A DNA stretch of 64,000 bases from Lichenostomus cassidix (GCA_008360975.2 CM039184.1:43905797-43969796), one strand, 5' to 3'. Positions 1 to 30,400 are shown, counted from the first letter of the stretch. The notes: generated by a model not told the origin, from the sequence alone. Made by a program: numbers and translations.

Positions 1-737
1 GGGCGCAGCGAGCGCGTCCGACCCGTCCTGCCAGCGCCGGGAACGCTCGGCAAGAGACGGGGAACGCATAAACGCTACGGACAGAGAGCTTTCCCTTAAC
101 CTTGTAACTTTTATCTTACCGTGTCCCCCATTAAAGGACTAACACAGAAGGGAACGGGGCCAGCCTCAGCGGCCCAAGCCGAGTGCGGGCAGCAGCCGCA
201 GGGAGAGCGGCGGGCACCCGCCGGGTGATGCCTCCGGGGCCACGGCGGCTACAGACCGCGGTCACCGCTGGACAACCCTCTTCCCGTCCCGACGGCTCTG
301 TCCCTCTATCCCTGCCGCCCCCGCAGCCCTGCTAACGCCCGACCCTCACCACGGCAGCCGGTCCCAGGAGTCACCCCGGAGCCCGCAGGGCCGTCCCTCT
401 CTCCCGGGCAGCCACCCCCGGCCCCGGCGGGGCGCTCCCCCCTCCCCGGCGCCGGGCGGGCTGGGGGTCGCGGGGCGCCGGGCGGGCTGGGGCTGCGGGC
501 AGAGGGCAGCGGCGCCCCTCAGACGGGCGTTCCCGGACGGGCCCGCCCCGCCCCGCCCCGCCCCGCCCCGCCCCGCCCCGGCCCCCACGTGACCCCGCGC
601 CGTTGGCGGCGCGCGCGTGGAGCGGTGTTTTGTAACCTCCCCCCGCCTCCTCCCGCCCCCCGCCCGCGCCCAGCCCGGAGCCCAGCCCGGCGGCCGGAGC
701 GGGAGCGCCACACCCCCTCGCCGCAGCCGCGCAGCCG
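1..737 (+). promoter_or_regulatory. LONRF1: CpG-island promoter and 5' UTR of LONRF1
   Basis: This stretch is very GC- and CpG-rich and has no convincing coding exon of its own. It holds a run of CCCCG pentamers (about 541-580) that are overlapping Sp1-type GC boxes. A CACGTGAC E-box follows at 586-593. No TATA box is obvious, which fits a housekeeping CpG-island promoter. The long open frames on both strands here come from GC-rich composition. The transcription start is not determined; it probably lies between about 590 and 720. Confidence 0.7.
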
Positions 738-17056
<16,319 letters not shown>

Positions 17057-18160
17057 CTAACCGCCTGGGTCTTCCTGAAAAGTTACTCTGTTCTGGTTGT
17101 AGTAGCAGCTGGAATTTTTGCTGCCTTTGCACATCTAGCTCTGGTTTGAGAAGTGTAATGGAACTGTTTTTTCTCTCCTCTCCACCCTCCTGGCTTCCTG
17201 AACCACATGGTTCATTGAATGCACACTGTCTTCAACTGTGAGAGAAGACCACTGACAATTGCACAAAGTCAATCCAGCTAGATATGTTTTTCACGTTATC
17301 TACATTAAAATTTGCACTATGTAGAAAAGAACCTTTTTGAGACTTGATCATTTTAGCAATTGACTTTTCTAAGCTGTGGAAGTGCAGGACTTAAGGCTGA
17401 CAGTCCAAGTTTACAACATTGAGGAGGTAATAAAGGTTTTGCAAATGTTTGCCTCATACAACTGTTCTTTTGCTGTTTGCACAAATATTTGAAATATAGT
17501 ATTGAATGTCACAGTTGGATATTACTACTCTTGTTTAATTATCTTGACCATGAATATGGCACAGATTTTTTTTTAAGTTATCCTGTAAATCAATGTATGC
17601 ATCACAAAACAGGTGACATGGACTGTATGCTGAACTGAGAGCCAACTTTAAGGAGCAAATGCAGAAACAAAAGGTACTTCTGTCTAAAAATACTTAAACT
17701 GTGAATATGGTTTACATACCTAGGCCTGTACATGTTAAAGAGGAAACTGAAATCTAAATGCTAGTACCAGTTACATTTCTACTGGGCTTTCCAGGCTGTT
17801 CTTCCAGAGCACACCCTTAGTTTGTAGAGCTTAGAAGAAGAAATCTTAGAGTGTGCGTGCGTGTGTCTATCAGGGATTGTGCACCCAGGATTCAAAAGCT
17901 TAAAGTTTTATTTGAACTTTTTAAGTTGGTGCAAATGTGAGTTCTATGCCTTATTCATATCAACAGTAGAGCACACTGCAGTGGCAAGGTTAGCATCATG
18001 CTGCCAATAGGTACTTTTTGTAATTAAAGGTTTGCATATTTGTGAATATGTCTGATACTGGCTTTCTTGTATGTAAATCATTTGTAAAATATTTCTTAAA
18101 TCTTGCTTTTGCTAATATATTTAATTTTCAATAAAAGCTAAAAGTTTGTAATATTTTTAA
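17057..18160 (+). other. LONRF1: LONRF1 3' UTR
   Basis: Non-coding, moderately AT-rich sequence directly after the LONRF1 stop. The end is inferred from the AATAAA at 18130-18135 followed by T/G-rich sequence. Another AATAAA near 19437 could serve a longer form. Confidence 0.55.
18130..18135 (+). terminator. LONRF1: Candidate LONRF1 poly(A) signal
   Basis: Canonical AATAAA about 1.07 kb past the LONRF1 stop codon, followed by T- and GT-rich sequence. Usage cannot be proven without transcript ends. Confidence 0.5.
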
Positions 18161-21100
18161 CTTTGTCGGAAACTAAAAATCACTTTCCTTTTCTATATGC
18201 TTCTATTCTGGGATCTTAAGTAAACCCAGAAGCTGCTGTTTAACCTACATTAAGGTTGTGAGCACTTCATGATGTAACTGGTATGTACATAATCTGTTTC
18301 TGATTATAGAACCTGTCTCAGACTGATTATTGGTCAGACAAGTTTTTTCCTGGTGTCCTGCTTTTCTGTCTACATTATTTAAATCAGGTATGAAGCAAAA
18401 CTTAGAAGTTGTAGCAAACTGTCCTTGCAGAGCAGTGAGGTATTTTACTGGCTTGCTAGTCAGATACTCTGTTCTCTTCTGGAGTTTAACACTGGAGATA
18501 TTCCAGGCAGCCTGAAATCTGCTGGGTCATCTTTTCATGTTGGTTTCTATCTAGGGTAAATTTCCCTTTCAAGGTATGACAAAGTCTTGGATGAATATTG
18601 GAAAGCTTTATTTGCTTAATAGAAGAAGGAGGGGACTCCTTTGTTTTTACACTTCCATATGCTATAACCTTAGAAACGTAATCTTTGTATCACCATGATC
18701 TTAAGAATTCAGGTGGCAGGATTTTTTTTTCCCTTTGCAGTGAAAAGTCCTTGTAAAGGACTTCAAGCCAGGCTTGAAATACCCAAATAAACTAGTGGTA
18801 ATTTTTTTTCTTGCCAAGAGCTTGAGTTTGAAATTGAGTATTCCCTAGTCCACTGAAAGATGTGACTTTTAAGTGTTTTTATACACTCCCATGACTTTTT
18901 CATACAGTAAAAATTCAAGTGTCAGTTGGGTTGCACTGTCCTGTGCATAAATGAGGTTTACTTCTGGAATTGTATAAACTATGCAAGGCAAAACTTTATT
19001 GAAAAAAAACCAACAACAGTATAAAAAACAAAGTTACTGTGTTTCACAAATGCTGCATTAAGGCTGATTATAAGTATTACTTTTAAGTAACTGTTCCACA
19101 GACATGATTATTGTGCGTGCTCTTGGAAGTGATAGAAAATTGAGATTGGGGATGAAAGATTTTTAAGAGGTTTCTCAAATTGGAATTTTTTCAAATTAAT
19201 GTATGTTTTCACTTTGTGTACCAGATTTTGTCACTTTGTGCTGTTGCAGTGGGGCAGAATAACAAAATCCACTGAATGTTTGCAAAGCCCTTTCAGTAAA
19301 TAGGTTGGAGAGAGTACCATGCTGTAGTTTGTACATTGTATTCTGAATTTGGGGAGTACTTTCTTATTTCTACAGTTATTTTTAAAATTTTCTTCCTCTT
19401 CCCCATCACACAGCATGATTTTTTAAACTATTGAACAATAAAACAGCAACTGGCTAAGGACAAAGCTTGATCACCTTATATTATTACAGTAAGGTTCAAA
19501 ATCAATGTAATTAAGCCTGAATGAAATACAAGCAATCTAGACATGAGCAAAAGGGAAAAGGGGAAAACTCACTTCCTGTGTAGGCAAAGGTACAACACCA
19601 TTAATGATAACTCTTACCTGATGATTAGCAACAGTCAACAAAATAGTCAACCTATCATTTTCTGTCAGACTTAAGGGAGTCTCCTTTGCAGGGCAGCACC
19701 CCTGGACCAGCCAACAAGAGCTACCCCAAATTATTTTTGGGGCACCTTATTTATGAGATGTGCCTTCTTTGTTCAGTCATAAGACTGATAAGTTGATGTG
19801 GAAGTGTTCTTAATACAAGTATGAGAACAAAACTAGATATGTCTCAAAAGATTGGTGATCCATAAGTAGCTATACAGTGAATGGGGTGTGTGTGTATGTT
19901 AGTATGAGAGAGCTTGTAAACTTCAACATGAAGGGGTGGAGTCGCCATCCTCAGAAATATGTGCCTGGAAATTATGTGCATTTTTCAAACCTTTCTGGCA
20001 AGGAAGGACCACTTCTCAGTTTTGTTAAATTGTGGCCAGAGATCTCATTGGAATTCTGAATTTATGATTAATATTCTCCTCTAGCCTCTATACTCTTACC
20101 AACATCATTTCTTGTAACAGCCTGCTGCCCTGGGTGAGCACCAACGAACGTTAGGCATAGAAACTTCACTTTTCTTCGCATGAAATGGCAACTTCATGTT
20201 TCTCCATTTAACTTCTTTTTTTCTTTTCCTTTTTTTTTTGGCACTTGGCAAATATTTGTCACATTCATTCTAGCAAATTGTTCTCTGTGTGCCTTTTACT
20301 GGTCCTAAGTTTTTTTAAGGATAATGCACAAAGATGACTGTAAGATATGTTGATAGGAGGGAAACTTGAAGCGATGCTAGAACATTAGTGGAGAGATATT
20401 TGCTCTGAACCCCGTGAAAGATGAGGCTGGACTCGAACATTGCTAAATGCTTTACAAGACTTGGTCATCTTTTTGGTTTTTTAAATTATCTAGCCCATTC
20501 CTTTAAGCTCTGCATCAGTGTGTGTGGGGTGAGGTAAATATCTGCTAGATACTCAAATTTTGCTTTAGACTTGCTTGCATTAATTCCAAATGAGACAGGG
20601 TAGAGTTATCTGCACAACTGAGTCTCCTGGACAACAGCACAAGGGAGCCCCACAGTACAAGGCTCTGCTCACTTGACATTGGGGCAGGGACAGTTCCCAG
20701 AGAGAACAGTTGTCTTTGGGTATTGTTAGGAGCAGTAGACAAACCACATCTGCCTGGCCTGCACCTCACCAAGGCTGAGATGCTGTTTTCAATACTGACT
20801 TCGAATCTAAAGATCTGTATTTATTATGGGAAGAAGATTTTCCATTTAGTAGATGAAATACCTGTTTAAGGAAGATAGTACCCATGCCACTTGGTATCAC
20901 ACTGAAATCCATCCATCCATTATCCTTTCATTCATGTGCTTTTCTACAATTAAAAAAACAAAAAACCTAAAGCTGTAAAATATTTAATCATAGGATTTCA
21001 GGTATTCTAAGGCCTTTACCTAAACAAAGCAAGAGTCCACTTTTTTGATTTTTGTGAAGTTGTACTTTCTTGTACTCCCATGACTGCAACTACTTTTATG

Positions 21101-24100
21101 AGCAAAGGCCAATAGCAGGATTTCACTATGAATTTAAAAAAAATAATAACACTCTTGATAGTAGAAGTGATGTAGTTAAATTGGAGTCAGAAATGCCTAT
21201 GAGGATGTGACAGGCTCTCTAGTACAAAAAATTTTGTGTTAGAGACAAAGCAGTTGGTAGAGAAGTCTTTACAATTCAGCTGAGTGTTTTGGTTTTGTTT
21301 GCTCAGTTGGAAGGATGTCTTATATTGGAAATAGCTTTTAAAGTATACTGAATATGAGCCTGTACTAGCTATGAAACTGGCCATTTAATAGATGTTTAGT
21401 GTGTTAGAAAAGGGAAATGATGTAATGGGAAACTGGAGCCTGTGCCATATTAGGACAAATGGAGTCACTTTCCAATCCAAACAAATACTTTGGACCGTGG
21501 CATCTTAATATTACCTATTTTAGTGAGTGTTGGTTCCTTGTGCTTAAGAACTTTCTCATTTGTCAGCTCAGAATGTTTTTATCAGCATAAAGAGCTATAG
21601 GAGGAGCTTGGCAAAGTGGGCTACTAGCTTCTCTCTGACAGTGCTGTAAGGGAAGGGGCGACGATTCTGTTTTTTTCTTTTTTTTTTCTTCTTTTTTCCC
21701 CTCTTGCATCAGCCCTCCCTCGGTTCTGACTCCTTGCAGAGGCCCCAGCCCATCCTCTTTCCCCTGCCCTTGTATCAGACCCATTCACCAGATGCTTCAG
21801 CTGCCTGCCGGATGAAATCCCGGAGTCTGGGAAGCACCAAGTGAACGACAGCCCGTTCTTTTTTGTGAACAACTGTCGTCGAAAAAGACTTGAACTCGAT
21901 GCTTGATATTCACAAGCATCTGTTGAGCTTCTGGCGACTTGTTTGCTGCACTATTTTTCTGTGAACATATCCTCCTACTGGTGATGACATCTGTCATAGG
22001 GAGGGGATAGAGGGAGAAAAGCTGTTATAGTTCATTCTTTTACCAACTTCCATGCAAATATATCTTCATTCCTTCTTAAAGAAGTTTTGAATTTTACCTC
22101 CCACAGGGAACAACAAATCTGTCTCAGATTGCATTCACACTCAGGGAATACTCTTCAGGAAGTAAATCCTGTGAAAAGCTCCCCACTATAGCTGAACTGA
22201 CATTTCTTAGTCATCATATTCGTACAGAAGAAAGATAACAGGACCTGTCTGAGGCCTGCCACGAGACTCCCAAGGCAGAACCCCAAAGTTCTAGAGGCAA
22301 GCTCTGTTGCAGTTATTGAAGGAAACAAACTGAGACAGCGTGGGGGAAGAAGGGGAGGTCAAGATCTTCCCTTCCCACAGATCTCCGCATGCCTGCGGCG
22401 GATAAAGCACTCTTCTAAGAATTCAGGGAAAGGCTTTGTCCTTTCCTCCACCAGAAAGGGCATCATATTGCTTATAGCCGGGGTGGCTGTTCTAACATGT
22501 GGAGTGCATGTTAGGTTTTGTGTGGACAGATGTGCTTTGAGGGCCCAATCGGAACATTACCTGATAAAGCTGATTACTAAGATGCTGTTTTGCTCTGTTA
22601 AGATCTAAAATGCTTCTGCAAAAGTGCAACAGCAGATGCTTAAGTGACTTCAGGTCCCTCTTGCCCAGGTAGCCATTGCACAGCAACGGTGAGGAGTTTT
22701 GAGTGCACACATTTAGATCTCAAATGGAACAGGGATTTGGGAACTGGGACTGCAATACAATTCTAGAGGCACGTAAGTGCTGCAGGAAATGCAGAGTTTG
22801 TATTGGGGGTTTTTTATTAACCTTCGATAAAACCTTTAAAGCTTTCTCCTCTAGTACTTACTTTGAAACAAGTCTTGAGTGTTCCAACAACATTTACACT
22901 TTACTTTTGCCCAAGCACAGAAGCTGATTGTTCTCATGTTTAAGCTTTTGGAAGTTTTGAACAGGAAGGGTCATCTGAAAATGCATAGGACATGCCAACT
23001 GCAACACAATCCAAATACAGTGCAACTGGCACCTCTGGTTTTATTTTAAAACATGGCTCAGAATTTCCACCACTATTTCACAATGAAGTTGCAGTGCTAA
23101 AGTCACTGGGGCTGTGAGAAAAGGTCCAAATGCCCATGCCAGTGAGGGAACAATGATGATTTTTCTTTGGGTATGAATTGCTTTAAAACAGGGACTGCCT
23201 TAAAGCCATCCCCAAAAAGTCTAAAGCTTAGGCCTTCAATTCACTTTTAGTAACTCCCCAGACAGCAGATACTAAAACTATTTCTTCAGTGTTCTGGATA
23301 TATGCTTTAACCTTTGAGCTGCAGATGGAGGACAAACCTGTGGGAGCCATGAACGGTTTTTCCCTCATTTTTACAAAATGGAGGGGTTTTGGGTTTGACT
23401 TTTTGTGGAAATTAAATTATGTTAGAAATACTAAGAACCTCTCACCTGCGCCTGAAGCAGTGTAGGATGTAAAACAAGTTCTGCCCTCAACTCCTCCCTC
23501 TGCTAAGTGCAAGCAGTTCTTTGCTGATATCTTTAAAGAACATATATTGTTTAAGCAGGTAACTGCTAATCAGGACATGATGTAATTTAGGGTCCTAAGT
23601 TCCACAGCAGGTGCTTAAAAGTCTTTCATTGCAGGTATTCCAACTCAGTTTACAAAACACACATAAACTTCATTAACTGTTCTATGTCATAGTTTCTGTG
23701 AAGATAGAAGTGCTTTTTAATGTAAGAATTTTTTAGGATTGTTTTTAAAATTGGACCAAAAAAGCACAAGTGCTACTAGAGTAATTTCACAATTTTTGGT
23801 TTATTGTATCAATGTAATGGTTAGAATGCTGAATCAATGGCAAGTATTTTCATTTCACAGCAAAAGCTTTGTGAAGTTTCAGCTAAACTAAACAGCTGAA
23901 ATGCAACACTCTGGCTTTTAGGACAGCTACAGAAAGTCCTTGCAGATCAGACAGACTGCAGGTTTTGTCTGCTGATCACAGCAACACAGTTAATGTCAGC
24001 TGCTGTATCTTGGTGCTTCTTTGCAAGGCAACTGCTCAAGCAAGGATTTGCAGCTGAGCGTTCAGAACAGACTGCACAAAACCCCCCAAACAACCCACCC

Positions 24101-24845
24101 CATCCAAAAGCTGAAGAATGACCATCTCTATGGCAACTAAAGCATTTAGCATGCTCATGCCCAACGTAAATTGGCACAATTTTGCAACTGAAGTTAGTAT
24201 AATCCGGGTGAAAGTAATGTGAGAAAAGTAACTAGAGACCAAACAGAATATGTCAGGTGTTAAGACTCAAATAATTTTGTTACTAATTTTTATTGCATAA
24301 GGGAAGACCAGAGACAGCACAGCAATATGGGTTGAAGAGACGCCAGTGGCTGGCTGTAGTTGTCTCTATCAGCATGGTGCTAGCGTGGTCAGGTGACTAG
24401 TAAGCTTGTCAGGTTGATTACCCATCAGAGCCAACACCCAGTGTAGTGCTGGGTAGGGCCGAATAGGAAATGACACCTTTGCCTGTTGTGTAACTTCACC
24501 CTCAGGGTGTGCATTGTTGTGCAGCTGAGGGAGCAGACTGCTGCCACCAGGAGGACGAAACGCTGCAATCTCCTTTACAGTTGTTGGCTCTGATGCTTGT
24601 CTGATTACAAGGTAAGATGAACCAATTCACTCACCCAAGCTAACAAAAGAGCATGGACTCTTCACCCATTAATTCTTCTGCTAGTTAAAAATCACTGTCT
24701 TGTCAGGAGAGCTAGCTAACGGCATGCTTTCAGATGTGCCTCGGCAAGTATGCAGGCAAGTACTAACTCGGTAAATAGTTTGCTTGCTAAAAAAGTTCCG
24801 CAGTCCTGAGGATCTTTACGTCTAAGTCAGTGCTTCCACAAATAG
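18161..24845. other. Intergenic region between LONRF1 and PAICS, left part
   Basis: I see no exon with homology to a known protein and no RNA gene. It holds a pyrimidine tract near 21668-21702 and diffuse AT-rich sequence. Open frames here are short and lack recognisable motifs. Confidence 0.6.
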
Positions 24846-24847
24846 AG

Positions 24848-25805
24848 TATAGAATCACGGAATCAGCAAGGACGGAAGACACCCTTAAGATCATCAAGTC
24901 CAACCATCCCCCCCAGCAATCACTGTAACCCCTAATCCACTCAACCTTATCAGTCAGTACCAGATCCAGACACCTCTCAAACACCTCCAGAGATGGTGAC
25001 TCTATAACCCCAGGCAACCCATTTCAATACCTGACAACACTAACAGCGAGAAAGAAATTTTAATATCTAATCTGAATGCCCCCTGTCTGCACTTTATGCC
25101 ATTTTCTCTTACCTTCTCACTGCAGGCACAACAGGAGAGACCAAACCCCTCTTCACTACAGCCTCCTTGCAGGGGGTTGTAGAGAGCAGTGAGGTCCTCC
25201 CTGAGCCTTTTCCAGGCTAAACAAACACAGCACCCTCAGCCGTTCCTCACAGGGCATTTTCTAGACCCTTTATGAGCCTTGTTACCCCTCCCTGGACATG
25301 TGCCAGTACCTCCATGTCCTTTTTAAAGAGAGGAACCCAGAACTGGACACAGCACTCAAGGGGCAGCCACACCAGTGCCAAGTAAAGGGGATCATCACTT
25401 CCCCAGTCTTATTGGTTACACTATTGCTGGTCCAGGCCAGGATGCCATTGGCCTTCTTGCCCACCTGGGCACACACTGACAGTTCAGCCACTGTCAACCA
25501 GCACCCCAGGTCCTTTTCTGACAGATAGCTTTCCAGCCACTCTGTCCCCAGGCTGTAGTGCTGCCTGGGGTTATTGTGGCCGAAGTGTAGTGTGGCCAAG
25601 TTCAGCACTTGGTCTTGCTGAACCTCATAGCACTGCCCCTGGCCCATCAATCCTCTGCAGAGCCCTCCTACCCACCTGCAGATCAACATGCCAACCTAGC
25701 TTGATGTTACCTGCGAATTTTCTCATGATATACTACATCTCCTCATCCAGATCATGCCACAAAGGAATTTCAGCCTCTTTGTTTATCACTTATAAACCTC
25801 ACTAT
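24848..25805 (-). repeat. CR1 LINE fragment, minus strand
   Basis: The low-coordinate edge (tagaatcacggaatcagcaa) is the complement of the CR1 3' tail. Toward higher coordinates it continues through the CR1 3' UTR and end of ORF2 (complement of tcctttttaaagagaggaac, then gatgccattggccttcttgc). Multiple stops show it is inactive. Confidence 0.85.
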
Positions 25806-27288
25806 TACTGATACTTCATTTAGAGATTCATTAGAAAAGCAAGAGTTATTTTACTTTAGGGTAAGCTTTGACCAATTAAAAACCCTTGAATGCAAGAGAA
25901 CACTGCTTAGAGCTCTTCTATCCAAATACACTTAAGATGTGGTCAGCCCCTGTGAAGGCAGCCAGCATCAGCATTTAATCCAGTTACTCACACCACAAGG
26001 TAAGCCTGACCTACCACACCATCACAGGGGAGTACTTCAGGAACAAAGCAACTCAGCTGAGACAATCAAGCAGCAGACTATCTTCCAGAAGGCTGTCACC
26101 TAATAGTTCCATGCAGGTTTTAGTGCATAAGCTTCTTACAAGATTATTACCTAATTTGAGGTCCTGAAGTTATGTACCACAGCCGATAGCTACTTCTGAG
26201 TGTATTTATTCAATAAATCTCCATGAAGCAGATTTGCATTCAATAGTTTATTTATAATTGTAAAAGCATAGGTGGTACACTTTGAATAATTGCATATTTG
26301 TTAGAATCTTACCTACTCAGAAGACTGGTGTGTGCAAAGACACGAAAGTCACGCTTAGATTTCCCCCCAGTAGTTTGTTGCTCTATTATTTGTTGCCCTG
26401 TTCAGTTCAGTAAAATCTCCACAGAAACAGAGTTAGGAAATACAGAATAGCTACAGTTATTGAAGTGTATGAAGACAGTCCAACATCACACAGGCCTATA
26501 GAACTACTGAAGGTAGATCTGCCTAGTATTTAAAAGGACAAAGCCTGGACTAGGCAAGAGTTAGAGCAAACAGGCAAGCCAAGTTACAGGTCACTCAAGC
26601 CATTTCTGTTTATAGCTTGTTACGAACAAGGAAATTGGTTTCAACTTCATCACATCATTCCGAAAGATCATTGGGTAAATATACACACACATCTCTTAAA
26701 AAAAGATACATGTATGTATATACATTTTTAAAATAAGGCATGTATTTATTTCAGGCTTGTTTTCTTAAAACATTTTTCCACACCCTTTTCTTATTAATAC
26801 AGCATATGTTGCCATTTTATTGCTAAAGAAAGCATATCATCATTGCAAGCAGAACAGCATCAACACCAGCTTTAGTCAGCAGTCCAGTTCAGTTAATAAG
26901 GTTCAAGACATACATTAATATTAAGGAAGAGTATTACTGTTACAGAAGTGCAGAAGAGTAGTTGAATTCTATTTAGATCATACCAAATCATTCTCTTGAT
27001 ATAGTCTGTAGTTAACATTATACACTAAAAAGCAGAACAGCACCATTCTGGAGCAACAGAAAGAGATACCTAACATACTACTTCCCCATCTCTACTTAGA
27101 TGTTATATTAAAAAAACACACAAGGGAAGGATGACAACACAACAGACTCCATCTTCTGCTCTAACAATGCTTTCTTCTGCAAGAAATGATGCAGGACTTT
27201 TGAGCTTATCCAAGGGTAAATCCTAATATGAATGAATAAGGACGCCATTATCAACGCGTAACTAATAATAGTTACTTGTCAGTGTGAC
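25806..27288 (-). other. PAICS: Probable PAICS 3' UTR and downstream flank
   Basis: AT-rich, non-coding sequence past the PAICS stop. Minus-strand AATAAA hexamers (plus-strand tttatt) occur at about 26745-26750 and 26816-26821, either of which could end the PAICS transcript. No gene was recognised between here and LONRF1. Confidence 0.5.
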
Positions 27289-27455
27289 TTACAAGGAGCA
27301 CTCTCTAAGTTTTTTGTCAGCCTGCTTCAAGGCGATCCAGGTGTTTAACATGTTTGATCGCAGTTTGGCCCACACTAAATGGTTGTTTAATCCAAATATC
27401 TGGGCAGCAAACTGGGCAGCTCCTTCAGGTGACAGAGTGGTAGGACAGCTAAGAC
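27289..27455 (-). CDS. PAICS: PAICS coding exon 9 and stop
   Basis: Residues 372-426 and TAA, with [19 protein letters not shown] and the C-terminal [12 protein letters not shown]. Confidence 0.96.
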
Positions 27456-30400
27456 CTGCAGAGAAGAGAATGCCACTTACTAAAGCGTAGTTCATAGTCA
27501 AACATAACATGGCCTCTGAAGAACAATTTAAGACAAAGCTTGTATCAGCCTCCAGGAGCCACGTGATACAGTTTTAAAGCCAGTGAAGTGTCACATGTTC
27601 CACTTCTTCTAATATGACTGCTTCATGGCACTTTAAACCAAAAGCCATCATACAAATTACTCCCCTTATACACAAGCAAAAGACTTCTGGGCCTCAATTC
27701 AAGTTACTAACAAAGTTAAAAATCATACAGGCAAAAATGCAAAATGCACTGAATTTGTATTTAAGAGTTTAGGTCTTACCTACACTGATTGTTGAGAAAG
27801 ATACTGTTTGATCTTTGATCATAAGGAAAATGCATCAAATTCAATTATTTAAATTGCCATTAATATTACTGTCAATTTCAAAATTAAATGTTTAGCAAGG
27901 GTAAGCCAAGGTTTGTATTTTTCTTAAGATTATTCCTACATAATCTTTGCTCTATTGGGCTTTTTGCCATTAAGAAGTCAATGACTGTATGTGACATATT
28001 TCCACAAACTTTGTTTGGTACTGATCCAGCTACTTCTCCAGTGTTTTGCCCTATGTGTGTACACTGGAACAACAACAAAATAGAGCTAAATCAGAGCACG
28101 AGCATAAGCTGAAGATCGTCTTACCACTGGGTAGTCTGAGAGAGGACCACACATCCTGAGTACCCCAGTCAGCTGAGAGTGGAGGGCAGTTGACAACTGG
28201 GTAAGCAGTGTTACCAGACATTACTGGCCCCAAACCATTGCTTCTGCCAGCTACTGCAACAAACACTGTTGGGATTCCATCTCCTGGTGGGGAGGAAGAC
28301 ATTCAGAGATAAGCAATCCACCTTGTTCATGGAAACTTTGACCAAGTTCACAACTGTGTTCGCAGTTATCTTCTCAATTCCATTACATGGCACTAAAATT
28401 TTGTGCCGCCCAACTTCCTCCTTTAGAGACGTATCTAAGAAATCTTACATCCTTAAATCCCAGGTGTTTACCACAGCTGAAATTAGCATTTCTTACTCTG
28501 CCTCTGAGGGGAAGTCTCAATATCAGAGGAAGAGGTGGTGCTTAGCTTTGTAGAGAACACAGGCATTAAACCTCTGGCATCTTTAAGTGTTCTTCTCCTT
28601 AAATCTGAAACAGTTCACCTCAAAGTGCATGTCTCAACTATGGTTACCACATTTGTAGTTTCATCTAGTAGAATGGAATGTGTATACTCCCACAAAAATA
28701 AATAATCCCATCTCTCCTCTGCTAGGTTATAAACACTTTTGAAGAGATGTCAAGTTTTCTTGGCAAAGAGAGTAATTTAAATCAAGTGTCTAATAAGCAA
28801 GAATATTTTCATCAAACAGAAAAACATGATGGGAGCAACAGCTGCCTAATGTAATATATAAGAATATTCAGTCAGCTAGAGAAACTTTTCTTCCTTGTTT
28901 CAGAAAGGCTGGCATCATCAGCAAGTTGCTACAATAAGTCTCCTAACATGATCAAGTATTGGGCAAAGCAAGTCTGGTACTGGGATAAAAAGCAAAGGTT
29001 AGACTTTAAGTAATGGAAGTTGTGGCTGAGCAGTAGGACAATACATTACTCCAAAATTACTCAGAGTAGTGATGCTATTAACAAGTGTGAAACAGAATTG
29101 TAACAGCTTGACGTTCTGTTTAAGAAAAAATGGAAAAACTCCTCATAAATCTTTTAAGCTGCAAAGTCATTCTGGAACATGATGCTATTTCAATCCAAGT
29201 CAGTATTTCTTGGCATTTACCTTCATATTCTGCTTTGATCCTCAGGGTTTCATCTGGCCCTTTGTGAGCAGAGGTCACTCTTAATTCACAAGGAATTCCA
29301 AAGGTTGCACATGCCTTTTTTATTTTTTCACAGTGAGTGAGGTCAGAAGAAGATCCCATTAACACCACAACTCTACCTTGGCTCTTTGATTTTAGGAGCA
29401 ACTAGGGAAAAGAGTGGAGATGGAGGAGAGAAATAAAAACAGTCAGCAGGATTGAAGACATACAGTTATCAAAGTCTAGATGTGTTGTTCATAAAAACAG
29501 GTACCTCCACTCTTTCTGAAACCCATTCAAAGTTTCTCTTAACCATCTGCAGTGCTTCAGGAGTCACTTCTTTCAGGTCCCGATAGGACTGAAAAGAAGA
29601 AAATAAAAGCATTGAAGTGTTGTGGTTTAACCCCAGCCAGCAGCCAAGCCCCACACAGCCTCTCACTCACTGCCCCCACCAGAGATCAAGGAGAGAATCA
29701 GAAGGGTAGAAGTGAGAAGAATGTGGGTTAAGACAAAGACAGTTTAATAGGGAAAGCAAAACAAGGAATGAATTCACTGCTTCCCACAGGCCATGTGTGT
29801 TCAGCCATCCCCAGGAGAGCAGGGCCCCATCACATGTAACTGTGACTTGGGAAGACAAACATCACTCAAATGTCTGTTCCCCCATCTTGTTTCATCCCCC
29901 CCAGTTTATATACTGAGACCAATGTCATATAGTCTGGAATGTCCCTTTGGTCAGTTGGGGTAACCTGTCCTGGCTGTCCTACCAACCTCCCATGCACCCC
30001 CAACTTTCCTGCCAGTATGGCAGTACCAAAAGCAGAAGATGCCTTGGCTGTGTGTAAGCCCTGCTCAACAATAACAAAAAATATCTCTGTATCATCAACC
30101 CTGTGTTCAGCACAAATCCAAAACTTGACCCCACACTAGCATGTGTCAGGAAAAAGAACCCTACCCCAGCCAAAACCAGCAGATAAAATTAATGTGGTTT
30201 GGGTACAAAAAGATCAATTTTGCTACCATAATTAGTAAGAATTATTATTATACCTCAAATGAAATATTTTAATAGTTTCTAGCAATTCTAGGCATAAGCA
30301 ACTTTCTACATTGCAATTTATGGCCATTTACAACATGAAAGACTTTCAGCTACAAGGGTTATCAAGATATTGGAAGCTTTCCACAGGGAAAATTTAAGGA

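Noticed and set aside
18161..24845. SRP72 or another protein gene between LONRF1 and PAICS
   Set aside because: No exon-like match on either strand; open frames are short and motif-free.
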